From Entonaema liquescens (taxonomy: Eukaryota; Ascomycota; Sordariomycetes; Xylariales; Xylariaceae): DNA of 64,000 bases. The stretch is from assembly GCA_902805475.1 (NCBI GenBank), contig CADCSX010000005.1, forward strand, positions 2,615,501 through 2,679,500. The letters are read 5' to 3'. The notes beneath the pieces were generated by a model that did no database searches, was not told the origin of the DNA, and was given only the letters and a program-made list of their open reading frames with translations. The translations under genes were made by a program, and so were the position numbers. Shown here one piece after another: positions 12,580 through 24,234 of the stretch. The first letter of the stretch is position 1; each line of letters begins with the position of its first letter.

Positions 12580-12684
12580 GGTCCCATAGCTCAGTTGGTT
12601 AGAGCGTCGTACTAATACCATCAGCTCTCGGTTGGTAGTATCAAGTCCATGCGAAGGCCGGCGGTTCGAGCCCGCCTGGGACCA
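12580..12684 (+). tRNA. tRNA-Ile (anticodon AAU) with intron
   Basis: The acceptor stem GGTCCCA/TGGGACC, D-arm GCTC...GAGC, anticodon stem TCGTA/TGCGA and T-arm GGCGG TTCGAGC CCGCC all pair. The anticodon AAT is at 12614-12616. A 31-nt intron (12618-12648) sits one base 3' of the anticodon, the canonical place, leaving a 74-nt mature tRNA with A73. Runs of T at 12693-12696 and 12713-12717 can end RNA polymerase III transcription. A near-identical gene with a different intron lies on the other strand at 14909. Confidence 0.95.
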
Positions 12685-14908
12685 TCTATTACTTTTGTCT
12701 ATCTTGGTCTACCTTTTTACCTTTTTGTTATTCTTCCTGGGTAGTGTCTCTAGAGCAGGAGGACATAGGTATCACAAGGTGGAGCAAGAAGCGAGGCAGT
12801 ACCTAGCTAGCTACGGAAGCCTATAGCTATACATACCATAATAAGTGTCCTTTGTTTTGGATGTCCCAACTAGGATCCTAATAGACGGGTAGCTATTTTC
12901 AAATTTTACATCACTGGACTGGCCGTATCGTTAAAGGTCCAACAAAAGGGGCTTCTTTAGACTGACCTTGTTGGAGCCCCCCTTTTTTCGCTCTCGGTTG
13001 TTTTGGCTAGATTATTCCCTAAAAATCATTGTTTAGATTAACTAAATATGACGGCTCGTAGAAGCATATTTCGATACCGAGGGCTATTTTCAATGACTGC
13101 CCACTGATGTGAAATATCATTCTTCGATTATTCTCTGAGTCTCAAAGGGGCCTTGTTGCTTTTATGAATCTTGACTACCACTAGTGATGTGACTACTATA
13201 AGAGCAACATGGACTCGATACGCGTTATAGCAATGCACATACTGGCTCCTAGATGTCTTTTGGTGAAAGCACCCGGGGATAAGATACGTTAGAGTGCTCT
13301 TTATTCTTGTTGCAAGCCTAGAAATATGGTTATAATATGTGCTGGTCAACCTCCTATAACGTTCACGCAAACCAATATACTGTCAAGAATCTACCGTTTC
13401 GGTGTCGACTTAGCTCTCATATACCCTTTAGTCCCCTAATAGCAGTCACAAAAGAATTGTCTGCTTCTAGTAAATACTTACAGCTCGATACGAACCTCGC
13501 ACGGCGCCCCGCAGCGAGGAATAAGAAAAGGGGTTGTGTCAAGCCTAAATGGTCAATTATCATTGATGGAAGCTATATGTATACAATGTGAATGCTAAGA
13601 TATCATAATAGCGACTTAGTAACGTCTAGCTTTTTATCTTTTCGCGAAGGCGCTACGGGCGTTTTAAATATCCCATGTACACTTACCTATATCCAACTTT
13701 GACCTATATATCCTATACGGACTGAGCAAAAACCCCACCGAAATTACACAAACATCCCAGGACGGGTCAGAATCAAGGGAAAGAAATACTCATCCAAGTG
13801 AATTCACCTAGTCTGATATTTAAGCTAAGTCAGAACCAGGTAATGCCAAACTATCGAAAGGGGTAACGAGAAGATATTCGCTTGTACCTATGGTTCAAAG
13901 GGAGCCCTATACTAAAGTCAACGGCGCAAAACTGTAACGATAACTTACTATATGCACAGTCCATGGTAAATAATCTAAGCATTCGTGCCAACAGCTGTGC
14001 CAAAAATAAAAATTTATATTGCCCACAGTATTTCGCTATATTTTAAAGCTGTTATGCATACTTTCTTCTAGTCTCGAGTATTTACAATAGGCAGTAATGA
14101 GACTTTAGGATTGGGAGGTATGTCAAAAGTGGGCGTCTTTAGAGGGTGGGCAGCATATAGAGCAATACATGTGCTCATAGTTATGGGATTCTATGATTAG
14201 ATTAAAGTTCCTCGTAGAATAACGGGTTTGTTTCTACGCCTTTTAGTTCTCTTCCCGTACTAGGTGACAACGTTGAACCCCATGAACTTTGACGTCGAGG
14301 TATGCGGTGATGCTGTATTAAAGAAGGAAGAGATGGGGTCACATTATCTAAGTTAGTCACTTGTTGGTGCTTATAAGCATTCTATTTGAGAATATCAAAG
14401 CAGACAACGGCATCTAGTAAGGTTATATTGTATTTTCAACGAGGCATTGCACCACTTCTACCTGTAGCTACTAACAAAAAGATTCACATATTCTCAACCA
14501 TGTTTTATTATAGCCAAAGTATCGTTTACATTGGAAAGGGATTTGCATGCCGATTATATAGTTGTCTAGGTCCCATCTTCAATTATATGAGCACACAAAA
14601 GCCAATAATAAAGATAGGTATGTATAAAAACAGCATAAGCTCTCCTTGAAGTGTGGAATGAAGAAAAGTAAAAGCATGTATAGACAGATACCCTAAGAAT
14701 AGCATGTTTATAGTCGGTGTCAATGATTGTTGTTCTACAATAAGATAGTTACCTAGGTACGTGCGTACCTAAGGGTGCGATACCCCATATCATGTGATAC
14801 ACACGACAGGCGGGCGTGGTGGTTGAAAGCAAACCGGTTTGAATTAAAAGAAAAAAAAAGTTTCCATAATGGAAATGATGAAGGGACGCGAAGAGCAAAA
14901 GTAATGGA
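12685..14908. other. Spacer between the two tRNA-Ile genes
   Basis: AT-rich sequence with short ORFs only; no conserved protein or RNA was recognised. Both tRNA genes are transcribed into this spacer, so their Pol III terminators face each other. T runs on the minus strand at 14897-14900 and 14851-14859 fit as terminators of the second tRNA. Confidence 0.5.
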
Positions 14909-15009
14909 TGGTCCCAGGCGGGCTCGAACCGCCGGCCTTCGCATGAACTAGATATGATCGTGAGATGATGATATTAGTACGACGCTCTAACCAGCTGAGC
15001 TATGGGACC
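14909..15009 (-). tRNA. tRNA-Ile (anticodon AAU) with intron
   Basis: The exons match the copy at 12580 except for one base in the D-loop (GCTCAGCTGG instead of GCTCAGTTGG). All four stems pair and the anticodon AAT corresponds to 14973-14975. The intron (14945-14971) is 27 nt and differs in sequence and length from the other copy, again one base 3' of the anticodon. The mature tRNA is 74 nt. Confidence 0.95.
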
Positions 15010-16425
15010 TCATTGGTGAGAGAGTTTGGTCTAGCTTTTAATTATATCGTTTGTGTGTGCGTGGGGTGTGTGGGTAGGTGTATGGTTGTGTGTGCGTTTG
15101 CCGGTTTTGGCGTGAAAATTCATCCACTTCGGCCTATTAACGTCGACATACGCTAATCAACTTTAGCGGCTTTACATATCACATAGTATATTACGCCTCC
15201 GCGTCCCGAGGGAGTTATAGTCATAGAAAGAGCCGTGTTTTATGCAATGTACATACCAAGGCAGAGCTGCATAAGATAGAGGTTGGGCAGGCTCAGGCTA
15301 AAAGCGGCGTGGTTTACGGTATGGCTTAAGAAGTGCATAAAGAATGTGCGAAATAAGCAGATATATATTTATAGATATACATTACTCGTACATATGCTTG
15401 GTTCGCTGAAACATGGCAGGCTGTAACTGGACACCATTGGTGGGCAGCCGGAGGTTTTAGTAGCACCTACGCATTACTGTAACATGGAATACATCATGTT
15501 GCTGAGAACGTTTCTTCTGGGGGCTAAGAGAAATGGACTTGGATGAGCTGTTTACGAGGCGGTCTAGATATATGCCTGTTCTGCTATTCTGATATTTCAT
15601 GTTATACTATTATCTATAAGATGACGAATCAGGAATATCACAACTCGTAGATAACTACCTTTATGATAGTACATATATACGTATACGCTAGTACTTAAAC
15701 AGCAAAAGACGATCCCGATTGGTGGAAATGGATCGTAGAAACGGTTCGAGATGACGATCATGACTCTCTATTACATACAACACCCTTCATGCATGATACG
15801 TAGCTAGGTAGCTTGGTTCGTTCTTGGCAATCACTGGGCTGCATGGTGTGACAGGGCCATTCTTTTACGGTTTCGTGTCTGGGTTATGAAGCTCGTCGTG
15901 CCAGCCAAGAAATGCTTCCTTGTCTTAACTTGACAACTCGATACTATGTTGATAAATGGGAAGATCGACACAGTTTAACGCTTTCTAAATTAAACTTAAT
16001 ATTTAGGAACTTTTTGGAATTATTCGTTAATATGATGTGAAATGGTAGCGTCTTTAAAATAAGGAACCTCATCTCGTGGTAGAATTATTGGGAATACATC
16101 CAACTATACCTAGGTACGTATCTAAAGGTACAAGATGTATAAGCCTCTTGTTCCTAGTTACCTAAATATTACCTAGTGTATGTGGAGAGGAAGTAAGCAC
16201 TTTATTTATAGTGAAGGAATAATGGTCCAATGTCCAATGTTACGTCTAGGCTGCTAGGATAATTGATCTAGCTTATCGATAAGAATTATGTCCTGAAAGT
16301 TGGGTAAGATTTTATGTAAGTTCTCGACCAACCTACTCATACATCCCACCGACAACTATTACGAATGTCCACACTACTCTGCGACAACATTCGATGACGA
16401 CCATTCACCCGTTGCCGGCGGCATC
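15010..16425. other. Intergenic, no gene seen
   Basis: AT-rich sequence with no recognisable domain. The frame of the following Alba gene is open for 126 nt upstream of the chosen start (from 16300), but without an earlier ATG. A small upstream exon cannot be excluded. Confidence 0.45.
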
Positions 16426-17058
16426 ATGAATGTCCTAGGAGTCCCCCGTAAGGGCAATAAAATTACCGATTCGCCAACAAAGAGGAAGCGCGCCGATACC
16501 GAGCCGATAGCACCCAACAAGAAAGCTAAGCTCGAGGCCAGTCTCAACCTATCATCGACAGAGGATATCAGAATGCTCCAAGCTCTCGAGTCCAAATATG
16601 ATGTCCGTGTTCACTCGATAATCTCCTCTTCTAAGATCCAGAAGAAAGTTGTTGCGATCCTTCAACACCTTACCCATCAAGCCACTAGCAAGACGAGCAT
16701 CGTAGTTTTGCGCGCCAAAGCTCCCGACACAGGCAAGCTAGTTTCGATCGCCGAAATCGCGAAGCGCGAGTTAGGAAAACGAACAGACGATGCGTGCGTC
16801 TGGTTTCAGTACATCGCGCTAGGCGAGGAACTCAAGGAAATACCTAGAGAAGATGGTAATACTATCATTGAGGAAACGAAGCTAGGCAACACTGGTGATG
16901 ATGATGATTTTGAGATTATGAAAACCCCTTTGGAAAGAGCTATCGAAGGCCAACCGCGTTGGAGAGGAATACCTATAATGAGCTTGTTCCTTTCCCCGGT
17001 CTCCATCGACGAACTTAAGAAGCGATATGGAGAACAAACCAATGCCGAACCCAAATAG
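16426..17058 (+). CDS. Alba-domain nucleic-acid-binding protein
   Basis: Single-exon frame of 210 residues from the first in-frame ATG (16426). The N-terminal 40 residues are basic and contain a likely nuclear localisation signal (KRKRAD, NKKAKLE). The middle (about 55-135) reads as a fungal Alba/Rpp20-Rpp25-like fold: a helix SKIQKKVVAILQHL, a strand SIVVLRAKA, a helix KLVSIAEIAKRELGK and a strand WFQYIAL. Alba relatives in fungi bind RNA and occur as subunits of RNase P/MRP (Pop6/Pop7 type) or as general RNA/DNA binders; which one applies here is not decidable by eye. The gene converges with VTC1, with stops 418 bp apart. Confidence 0.7.
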   Translation: MNVLGVPRKGNKITDSPTKRKRADTEPIAPNKKAKLEASLNLSSTEDIRMLQALESKYDVRVHSIISSSKIQKKVVAILQHLTHQATSKTSIVVLRAKAPDTGKLVSIAEIAKRELGKRTDDACVWFQYIALGEELKEIPREDGNTIIEETKLGNTGDDDDFEIMKTPLERAIEGQPRWRGIPIMSLFLSPVSIDELKKRYGEQTNAEPK

Positions 17059-17476
17059 GGAACCACTGTCGGATCACTGTAATTCGTGTAATCAGAGAAG
17101 CAATACAGTCTACCCTAATATTAAGATACCCACATAAAATCACAAATACAAAAACGACTCAGTTTCGAAAGGGCTTTTATGCTATAAGGCACTCATATTC
17201 TCAATTCTTATGTTCCAATACGGGTAAATTTCAAACTCGTGATGATGACCAAATAAACTCCACCAGATATGCGCTACCTATAGGAAATATACCACACTAA
17301 GATGCTCTCTGATATACAAACTCCCCACTTGCACCAGCCGTTGTCAACTTTTAAAGGACTATCACAGGATATCGCAGGATTGGCGACTTCAGGCATAGCG
17401 TTCAAGGGTTTATTCTTGAACGAAACCTTCCGAGCCCGATCCATGAACTTGCGATTCATATCCTGGTTGTCTGAAA
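17059..17476. other. Convergent 3' intergenic region
   Basis: The space between the stops of the Alba gene and VTC1 should contain both 3' UTRs. No gene is seen. Confidence 0.5.
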
Positions 17477-17950
17477 TTAATGCTTCTTTCCGCCCTCTGC
17501 GCCAGAGTATGTTATCCGCAACACGAAGTTGACGACGACGGCCAACAGGAGGATAATGGCCAGTACGGAGGGGCCGAAGCGGTCATCGAAACCGGCTTGC
17601 CCCCTTACTCTTATCGACTTGGCCCTCCAATGATATGTAAATAACGCATATATCATGGTGAGCATAGCTACACCCGTAAATAGGAAGGCCGAGATGAATG
17701 CGGGACGGTCACCGAAATTCAACATGCCAATGGCCAAGGCACCCAATATGACAGTGAAGTTTAGCCATGATAGAAAAGTACGCTCGTTAGCGAAGAAAAC
17801 CTTGGGCTCGACTCGGGTAGGCAAGGCAATTCGTTTGCCTAAATTGGTTGATTAAAACATGTTAGTCCCAGTGCCAATAACTGAATAGATACAATTCTAG
17901 ATGAAAGCGCGTTTACCTGGAGCCGTTTGCAAAAGAGGCTGACTGGACAT
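17477..17950 (-). CDS. VTC1: Vacuolar transporter chaperone subunit Vtc1
   Basis: Exons 17917-17950 and 17477-17838 on the minus strand, joined across a 78-nt intron through a Gly codon, give 131 residues, against 129 in yeast Vtc1. The conserved entry segment RVEPKVFFANERTFLSWLN is followed by three membrane helices (about 40-60, 68-90 and 106-125). Vtc1 is the small membrane subunit of the VTC complex, which makes polyphosphate on the cytosolic face of the vacuole and moves it into the lumen (family knowledge). The start MSSQPLLQTAPGKRIALPTR is typical for the family, which supports the tiny first exon. Confidence 0.95.
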
Positions 17951-18430
17951 GTTGGGCGTTTCGTGATTGGTGATTGGTGATAGGTGATAGGCGATAGAAA
18001 GGGGGGTTTTAGAGGTATAATCCGTAGAATTAAGCTTAAATAGCTGGCTAAAATAAGTTCCCGTTGGTGAACAATTGAGTTTGTAACTTTTTAGCTAAGT
18101 TTGTTACTTGTAGCTACCTGCTACCTGCTACCTGCGTAGGGAGCTTTGTAGGTACCGTCGCGTTCGACTTCTGATTTTTTGAGAAATACAAAAGCAAAAC
18201 GCAGATGAAACAAGCCGCGGAAGATGGCGAGGAAAAGCAATTCGGGTTCAAAAGTCCATAGGAATACAGGAAGACGAGAAATAAAAACTAAAAAAAAGAG
18301 AGAAAAAAACACTGGCTATGACGATGATAATCGAACAATCTGATGTTGAGAGCTTTTGATAACAGTAGCGAAAAGCATCTAAACAACTAAAGGCGGTTAG
18401 CTGATATCATTAGCTGCAAAAGGGTTAACC

Positions 18431-18436
18431 CACGTG
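18431..18436. promoter_or_regulatory. CACGTG (E-box / Pho4-type site) upstream of VTC1
   Basis: A perfect CACGTG lies about 480 bp upstream of the VTC1 start codon. In yeast and Neurospora phosphate-pathway bHLH factors (Pho4, NUC-1) bind CACGTG and activate phosphate genes, including VTC genes in yeast. A 6-bp palindrome can occur by chance, so this is a weak candidate. Confidence 0.3.
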
Positions 18437-18470
18437 TGTCATTTCCCGACTCTCAGTGGTTCATCTGAAG

Positions 18471-18510
18471 GAAGCAGCAGGGAGCAGCAGGGAGCAGCAG
18501 GGAGCAGCAG
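18471..18510. repeat. 10-bp tandem repeat (GGAGCAGCAG), four copies
   Basis: Three exact copies plus one with a single change lie between the divergent VTC1 and Tctex1 genes. No known role. Confidence 0.9.
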
Positions 18511-18955
18511 GGATTTGATGAATTCTGCTGTTGCGAGAGGAGGAAAAGAGACGATGCACGTGCCTAGTTGCCCCGCGCAGTACTGGAAAAGGACTAGAGT
18601 TCTCCTTACATAATCTGACCGGTTCGTGTAACTACCTAGTATTCCATATGCATAATCCGGGAAATACACTACAGGTGCATGAATGCAGGGATCTCATAGC
18701 GGTCCATCCTCCTTCTGCAAATAAGCCTTGCATCAATTTATTATTTACAACGTCAGAGAAGGCTGACGAAGGAACAAGCTCACAAGGCTGTCGTAGTCTC
18801 TCTTCTTTAATCCGAGTTATCTACCAAGTACCCCTGGATATCACCACGATTCTTATCAGGAATCCCTCCGAATTTCCTACAACACTTTTACTGTAGAAGG
18901 CCGCCTCCCATAAATCCTCCGTTACCTTCAAAGCTCAACGTTGCCACCCTCCAAA

Positions 18956-19683
18956 ATGGCCTCACCGCAGAGCAATGTCGTATGTCATAAAGTCACCGCC
19001 AGCTATAATCACCTTCAACGAAACTTACAATAATCGTCTATAGCCAATCAGCACCACGAGGCTAAAGCAGATCGCCATGGACGTAGGTTCGCCTCGCTTC
19101 CTTCCGCAAGACTATCAAATGGACGGCCCCATTGAACTAACATCCGTCAAAACACAGGCTTGCCAAAGCGCCATCGGTAACGCCGAGTTCTACGAGCATT
19201 CGAAGGTCGAAGGATGGAACGCCACCATCATCGTACGTTTCTCTCCCAGTTACAGACCAGGCCTACTACTTCTCTACGAAAAACTTGGTTAATTAACATG
19301 ATATCTTTTCCAACGTCTAGAACTCGATCCTCCGCGCCGTCATATCGGAATCGACCCCCTCGGGCGCGCAGACCCCCGCGCACAAGTTCGTCGTCAACAG
19401 CACCATCGTGCAGCACCTGGTCCCGACGTCGGCGCTCAACAAGCCGAAAGGCGGCTCCGAGGTCAAAGCCGAGAGCCCGCGTATCAGCACCAGCGACGGC
19501 GGGAACGCTACCGCCACCGCCACCGCTACGGACGGGAAGCCGCATGTTGGTCGCCGCGGCATGCACTCGGCCACGCAGGCCTTCTGGAACGAGAAGACGG
19601 ACGGCATGTGGAGCTTCAAGTACGATGGTGGTGAGGGGAAGGGCATGGATGTGGTTATTAGTGTTATTTGGGTTGGGATATGA
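18956..19683 (+). CDS. Dynein light chain, Tctex1/DYNLT family
   Basis: Exons 18956-18979, 19044-19082, 19158-19232 and 19321-19683 join in phase to 166 residues. The start (PISTTRLKQIAMDACQSAIG) and the core (YEHSKVEGWNATIINSILRA, KFVVNSTIVQHL, HSATQAFWNEKTDGMWSFKY, DVVISVIWV) follow the Tctex1 fold of one or two helices and swapped beta strands. The family forms a homodimer on the dynein intermediate chain and links cargo to the motor. Between the second and third strands there is an unusual low-complexity insert (about residues 95-130) with a KPKGG segment and an Ala-Thr repeat at about 19507-19530; ordinary family members are near 110 residues. The intron at 19083-19157 could be missed, because the frame is open across it. 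Confidence 0.85.
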
Positions 19684-22600
19684 AGGTGTTTTGAGGGGAG
19701 AGGGAGGAATGAATGATGGGCTGAGTAGGTTACCTAGGTACCCAGGTATGTTCTGGTTTGATATGGAAGGGAATGAATGGTAAGAGGTGCTAAGCTGTAT
19801 AAACATGTTGTTTTTATCTATGCAAAATGAGAAATTGATACCTTTTACGAAACTCGGTTATCCATTTAAGATTTGTTCTTGCTTCACGGTAATTTGTAGG
19901 TGTATTCGGGAATTAGGTTAGTTTACTGTATCTATTTAATAATGGATATGTTGATGCTATAGTATGTGGAATTAATTGCTTATCTTAAGCTCACATAGTC
20001 GTTGCTTTCTGTTATATTAGCTTTGAGGGCACCTCTTCTCTGAAATCTGTCCGAGTATTTCTACGATCTAAGCTTGTATATTAAAGATTTATAGGGACAT
20101 GGAATGAACTTTCTATAGACACAATGTCTATTTGAATTGATAGTGATCTAATACTAACAGATCCCACGCCATTGCTATACGGTGATAAATGTGTAATCAG
20201 TGGGAAACACCTTGTTCAACTCTGCAGTCACGGTATGGGAATGGTATCATCGCATTTTTATTCAGGCCCAAGAGTCAATGACTTCTATATATTGTGCTTG
20301 GCAGTATACTTTTCACTTATATGTGGTGTAACCATTGCCATTTAACCGGAAGTATTCTTCATATAACGAACGCAGCACATGGAAGAAGTAAAAGAATATC
20401 TAAGATATATATGACTTTGTGGGGAATCAGATATCTGCTTCAGTTAGAAGGGACACTGTTCTAGTCATATTTCTCCGATGAGTATAATGGGGATGTATTG
20501 GTAACTATACGCCCTCCTACTTAAGCTTGGGTCACAACTTGTCGCGAACTCGCCCACTAAATTACTATACCACTTAGACCGGAAGTGAGGCTCAAAGCTG
20601 GATGTTTATTTATCAGGTCCTCTGACAAGACCACGTGTTTAACAAGAGACTTGATAAAGTGTTACCGCTGTCTATACTTTCTGGAAATAAGAGTTGCTTG
20701 GACCAGGGGCCACGATTCACTCGAAAGTGTCTCGATGGAATCGAGATCCCGAACCCTCACAGTTGACTTCATCTATTAAGACGTCTAGGGAAAACTAAAG
20801 TGAATCAACATGGATGCAACATACATCACGCTTGATCATTATTGTTTCCCCCGCCCCACGTCTTGACTGGGATGATGCTATGACTTGTATATAATTCATA
20901 AGAGTAGGTTGCTTAATATTAGTAACCTCTCGAAGCATCTATGTATGTTACCTAGCTTATCAGAATGTTACGCGATCAACATTCAGCCAGCCCTAAATGG
21001 TGTCGTACCGCATGGCGGAGTGGACGGCTAGCCGAGCTGTCACCTCGATCTAGACCTCTTTCAGGGCCCGCCAAGTTTCCTGCGTCAGCAAACAGGGAAA
21101 ACAGGCTATGTACTGATGTATAACTCGTAGGCCGGAGCTCAGCGAAGAGTTACCACGTAACGCAAACAGCAGGAATGGAAGCACGCCATTTTTCTTCTTT
21201 AACACGGCACGGGATGAGGAAACCGGATATAAAAAAAAAAAGGACTTCGATCAACTCGCTGCCACGAGACCAGCGTCTTGCATATTATGAATGGCCTGCT
21301 CTTGCACGGCTCTGAATGTCATATGCGTTCTTGACAGTTCGGAAGTCAGCGAAGAAGCCAAATACACGTACCTACGTGTACCAGTGTAATATGTATCCAA
21401 ACAACCCTGTAGAAGGATGGCACCGGATTCCTCTATGTAGTTAAAGAGCTATCTGCTAGTGATTGTACGACCTAGTTAACCATAGACGATAAGATCACGG
21501 TAAGCAATGGCTCCATTATCGGCAAAGAGACGTCAGTGCCCCATAGCAGTGGATACGATCGTGGACGATCTGCGCGCATGAGGGCGCGGACGGATAGGCA
21601 GCCAAGGGCACCGTTTAAACGCCAGTCCAGAACGACGGATTAGCACTGGAAAAGCAAGTTGATTTATATTGCGAGATCTGATTGACATCCCTTGCGAAAG
21701 GGCGGAATCAAAACGATCCTATTGGCTAAGAACAAATCGGTTCTCCTCTTTTGTAAGATTCGATAATCCATATTGTCTCCTTCTCACTTGGGAGAATGCT
21801 CTTCATACGCACACCAGGCTGCCAGATGCGAATGCCGATTCCCGAGCACCTTCATGTGTGTTGGAAATTGAAAGGTGTCTGACGTCTGCACATCGCTGCT
21901 ATATCGAGTTCCGCCAGGCTGGGCAAGTCCCCGAGTTTCGCGTTTTCCTCCCTGCCAGCCTGCTTCCACTCCACATCCCTCGGCTCGGTGTCGCATGTTA
22001 GTATCAAATTAACATAAAAATTGGATTATTGTTCCACCGCTTAGGGAGGGAAAAGCGCGGTAAAGGCATAGCGGTAAACACGTCGGTCTAGTCGTAAGAT
22101 GGGGGTCAAGTACCTGTCACGATATCATGTACATAAGTATTCAGGATTACCTATATGCGGGGGACGGGATTCTCTGTCTTATTTCTCTACATTATACATG
22201 ACGGCTTGGACCGAAATGCTAAACTAGCGACAGGTTATGGAGCAAAGGAACTGTTCGATATATTACCAGACATCCTATGTTTAAGAACTATGACATATAT
22301 GAATTTACCCTATGTGTGCATATGCCATACAACACATACATAACAGATACATATTAGCTTGCAATCTTACTAGTAGTCGTCCGCTATCGCTCAGGAATTG
22401 GCCGGGATGACCAGGGTAACCATCGAGAATTCCCGGGACTAAGAATGATCAAGAGAATTCTCTAACGGGCGCCGAATTCCCCCCCAAAGTGACCTAATTC
22501 GGATTCAGCCTGCCTTCTAGAACCCTTATCCTGACTGGCTGGCACTACTTGAATCGTAGACAGAAATATTACTTCTGGTCTAGCCCGGTTTTCCAGAGGA

Positions 22601-23256
22601 TTCCCCCGTGTTTTTGCCCAGGCTTCCCGGTCGGGGGCGACGATGGCTGCGGGTCACACCACCCTCATCTCTCCCCATTTGTCACGATAGATCTCCAGAC
22701 CTCTAGTACTCGGCGCCTCGCCAAGTTGCCAGAAGTGGATCACATCTCCACTAAACAGTGATCGTAGTAGTGTGGCTAGTTCTCGTAGGCCCGTAGCTGA
22801 CCCCTTACCGCTTTCTTCATGGCGGCGGATTTAATAAACCCTCCCGTCCCGCGTAATTCGAAGCTTCGGTAAGTGTCACGACTCGTCAACAGATTATCGA
22901 ATGAGTTTCTATCCACGATATATCTGAAGATTCCTCCACATTGGATCTCCAGACCCCAGAAAGAAAGAAAGAAAACCCCATATACCTAAAGCATCAGCCT
23001 CGGCTGTTCCTGACTAAAACAAACCTATCGTGCCGCTGTTATCAGCCACCCATCTAAGCGGCAAATTTTGCAATCTTAGAACTGAGGAGCCTAATCGTCC
23101 AACTTGACCCTAGGGCTTGTCAGTCTTATTGTAAACCCGAGAATAGCCTTCTGAGAAACCAGGGACTTCTCACCACTACCTGGTAAACCAATTTTGGGTG
23201 CAGTAATAGCACCTCTCATCAGAATTTGAATTTGAAGAAATCAACCTACAGGCAAC
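19684..23256. other. Intergenic, no gene seen
   Basis: 3.6 kb with only short ORFs. Early sequence is the 3' UTR of the Tctex1 gene, late sequence the leader of the F-box gene. A cluster of three GAATTC sites lies at about 22426-22479 and AAAG repeats near 22959-22975. I found no recognisable protein remnant or RNA. Confidence 0.5.
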
Positions 23257-24234
23257 ATGGTTGAGATTCTCCGCGTCCCGTCCTTGGGACAGCCACTATC
23301 ACCAGGTTCACCTGATATGATGGACATCTCAAACAGATTCCTCAATGTGGACCTCGGACCCGCCTCGGAGACATCGGTGGTGGTATTGCAGCAGCAGAAA
23401 GTGTCTGCGAAGGAAGCTGTCTCTAAGAATGGCCTCCTCTGGACGCCTCGACGTGCATTTTCCACGACTGACTATCCACCCTCGGTTAATTCATCTGTTG
23501 TCCTGCAAAGACAACACCGTCAACCCACTCCGGTTGCTACACCAAAAGAGTCTTCTACAGAGACAGACTCGTACTTCGAGTTCCACCCTCACGTGTCGAC
23601 TTCCAAGCCGCAGCACGCAGCTTCTCCGGTCGTACTCACGCCGCGAGGCATAAACCAAGTCCAGTCTAAACGGCCACCCATGCCAGCACAACCAAGGTCG
23701 TACTCAGTGACGGACGTCGAGCCAGTGCCGTTTACGCACCAACCGGGTGTGGCCCTTACTTTAGAAGATCTTCCTCCTGAGCTGCACTACGCCATCTTCG
23801 ACTTCTTGGACCCTATCGACAGCACGTGCTTAGGGTTAACAAGCAAGCATTTCTACTCCATCCACAAGCGGATGCACGGAAAAGTCTCGTTGTCAGCTAG
23901 GCGAGAGGGTCCTAACGACATGGAGTGGGTATGGCGGAACACATTTTATTCAGGTCCTTTTGTCGCTAGCAGCGGCGTTGGCAAGCAGAACTCGCTGGCG
24001 CTACTCTCCCCGCGGGGTCAGGTATACTGCCGCAAGTGCCGCACAGCACGCTGTGAGCTGCATAACCACATCCGCGAGTGGATCGGAGACGATAAGGAAT
24101 ACTGCGAGGTATCGCAGAAGTTTGGTCCCGCCGCCTCCGAAAAGGCTAGGGCCTTCTGCTACCGGAGCTCTCCGAAGCACCCGCACCGTTGCGGCAGACA
24201 CACACGGCAGCAGCGGCCCGTTCGGCTCGTGTAA
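23257..24234 (+). CDS. F-box protein, substrate unknown
   Basis: A single-exon frame of 325 residues. The first half is Ser/Pro/Gln-rich and probably disordered. An F-box lies at about 168-205 (LEDLPPELHYAIFDFLDPID and CLGLTSKHFYSIHKRM). F-box proteins bring substrates to SCF ubiquitin ligases through Skp1. The C-terminal 110 residues contain several Cys and His pairs (YCRKCRTARCELHNH, FCYRSSPKHPHRCGRH) that could bind zinc, but no named domain is recognised. Proteins with an F-box followed by such a short Cys-rich tail are common in filamentous ascomycetes. The ATG at 23257 is the first in frame. Confidence 0.8.
   Translation: MVEILRVPSLGQPLSPGSPDMMDISNRFLNVDLGPASETSVVVLQQQKVSAKEAVSKNGLLWTPRRAFSTTDYPPSVNSSVVLQRQHRQPTPVATPKESSTETDSYFEFHPHVSTSKPQHAASPVVLTPRGINQVQSKRPPMPAQPRSYSVTDVEPVPFTHQPGVALTLEDLPPELHYAIFDFLDPIDSTCLGLTSKHFYSIHKRMHGKVSLSARREGPNDMEWVWRNTFYSGPFVASSGVGKQNSLALLSPRGQVYCRKCRTARCELHNHIREWIGDDKEYCEVSQKFGPAASEKARAFCYRSSPKHPHRCGRHTRQQRPVRLV

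Larger units (their letters stand above)
17951..18955. other. Divergent promoter region between VTC1 and the Tctex1 gene
   Basis: About 1 kb separates the two divergent start codons. It includes a CACGTG box at 18431-18436, the core of the Pho4-type bHLH site; that would suit VTC1, which is phosphate-regulated in yeast, but the link is inference. Tandem CTACCTG units lie near 18113-18134. Confidence 0.4.

Noticed and set aside
19228..19806. 192-codon minus-strand ORF
   Set aside because: Antisense shadow of the GC-rich last exon of the Tctex1 gene.
21014..21035. A-box-like motif TGGCGGAGTGG
   Set aside because: No B box follows at tRNA distance and the surrounding bases do not fold as a cloverleaf.
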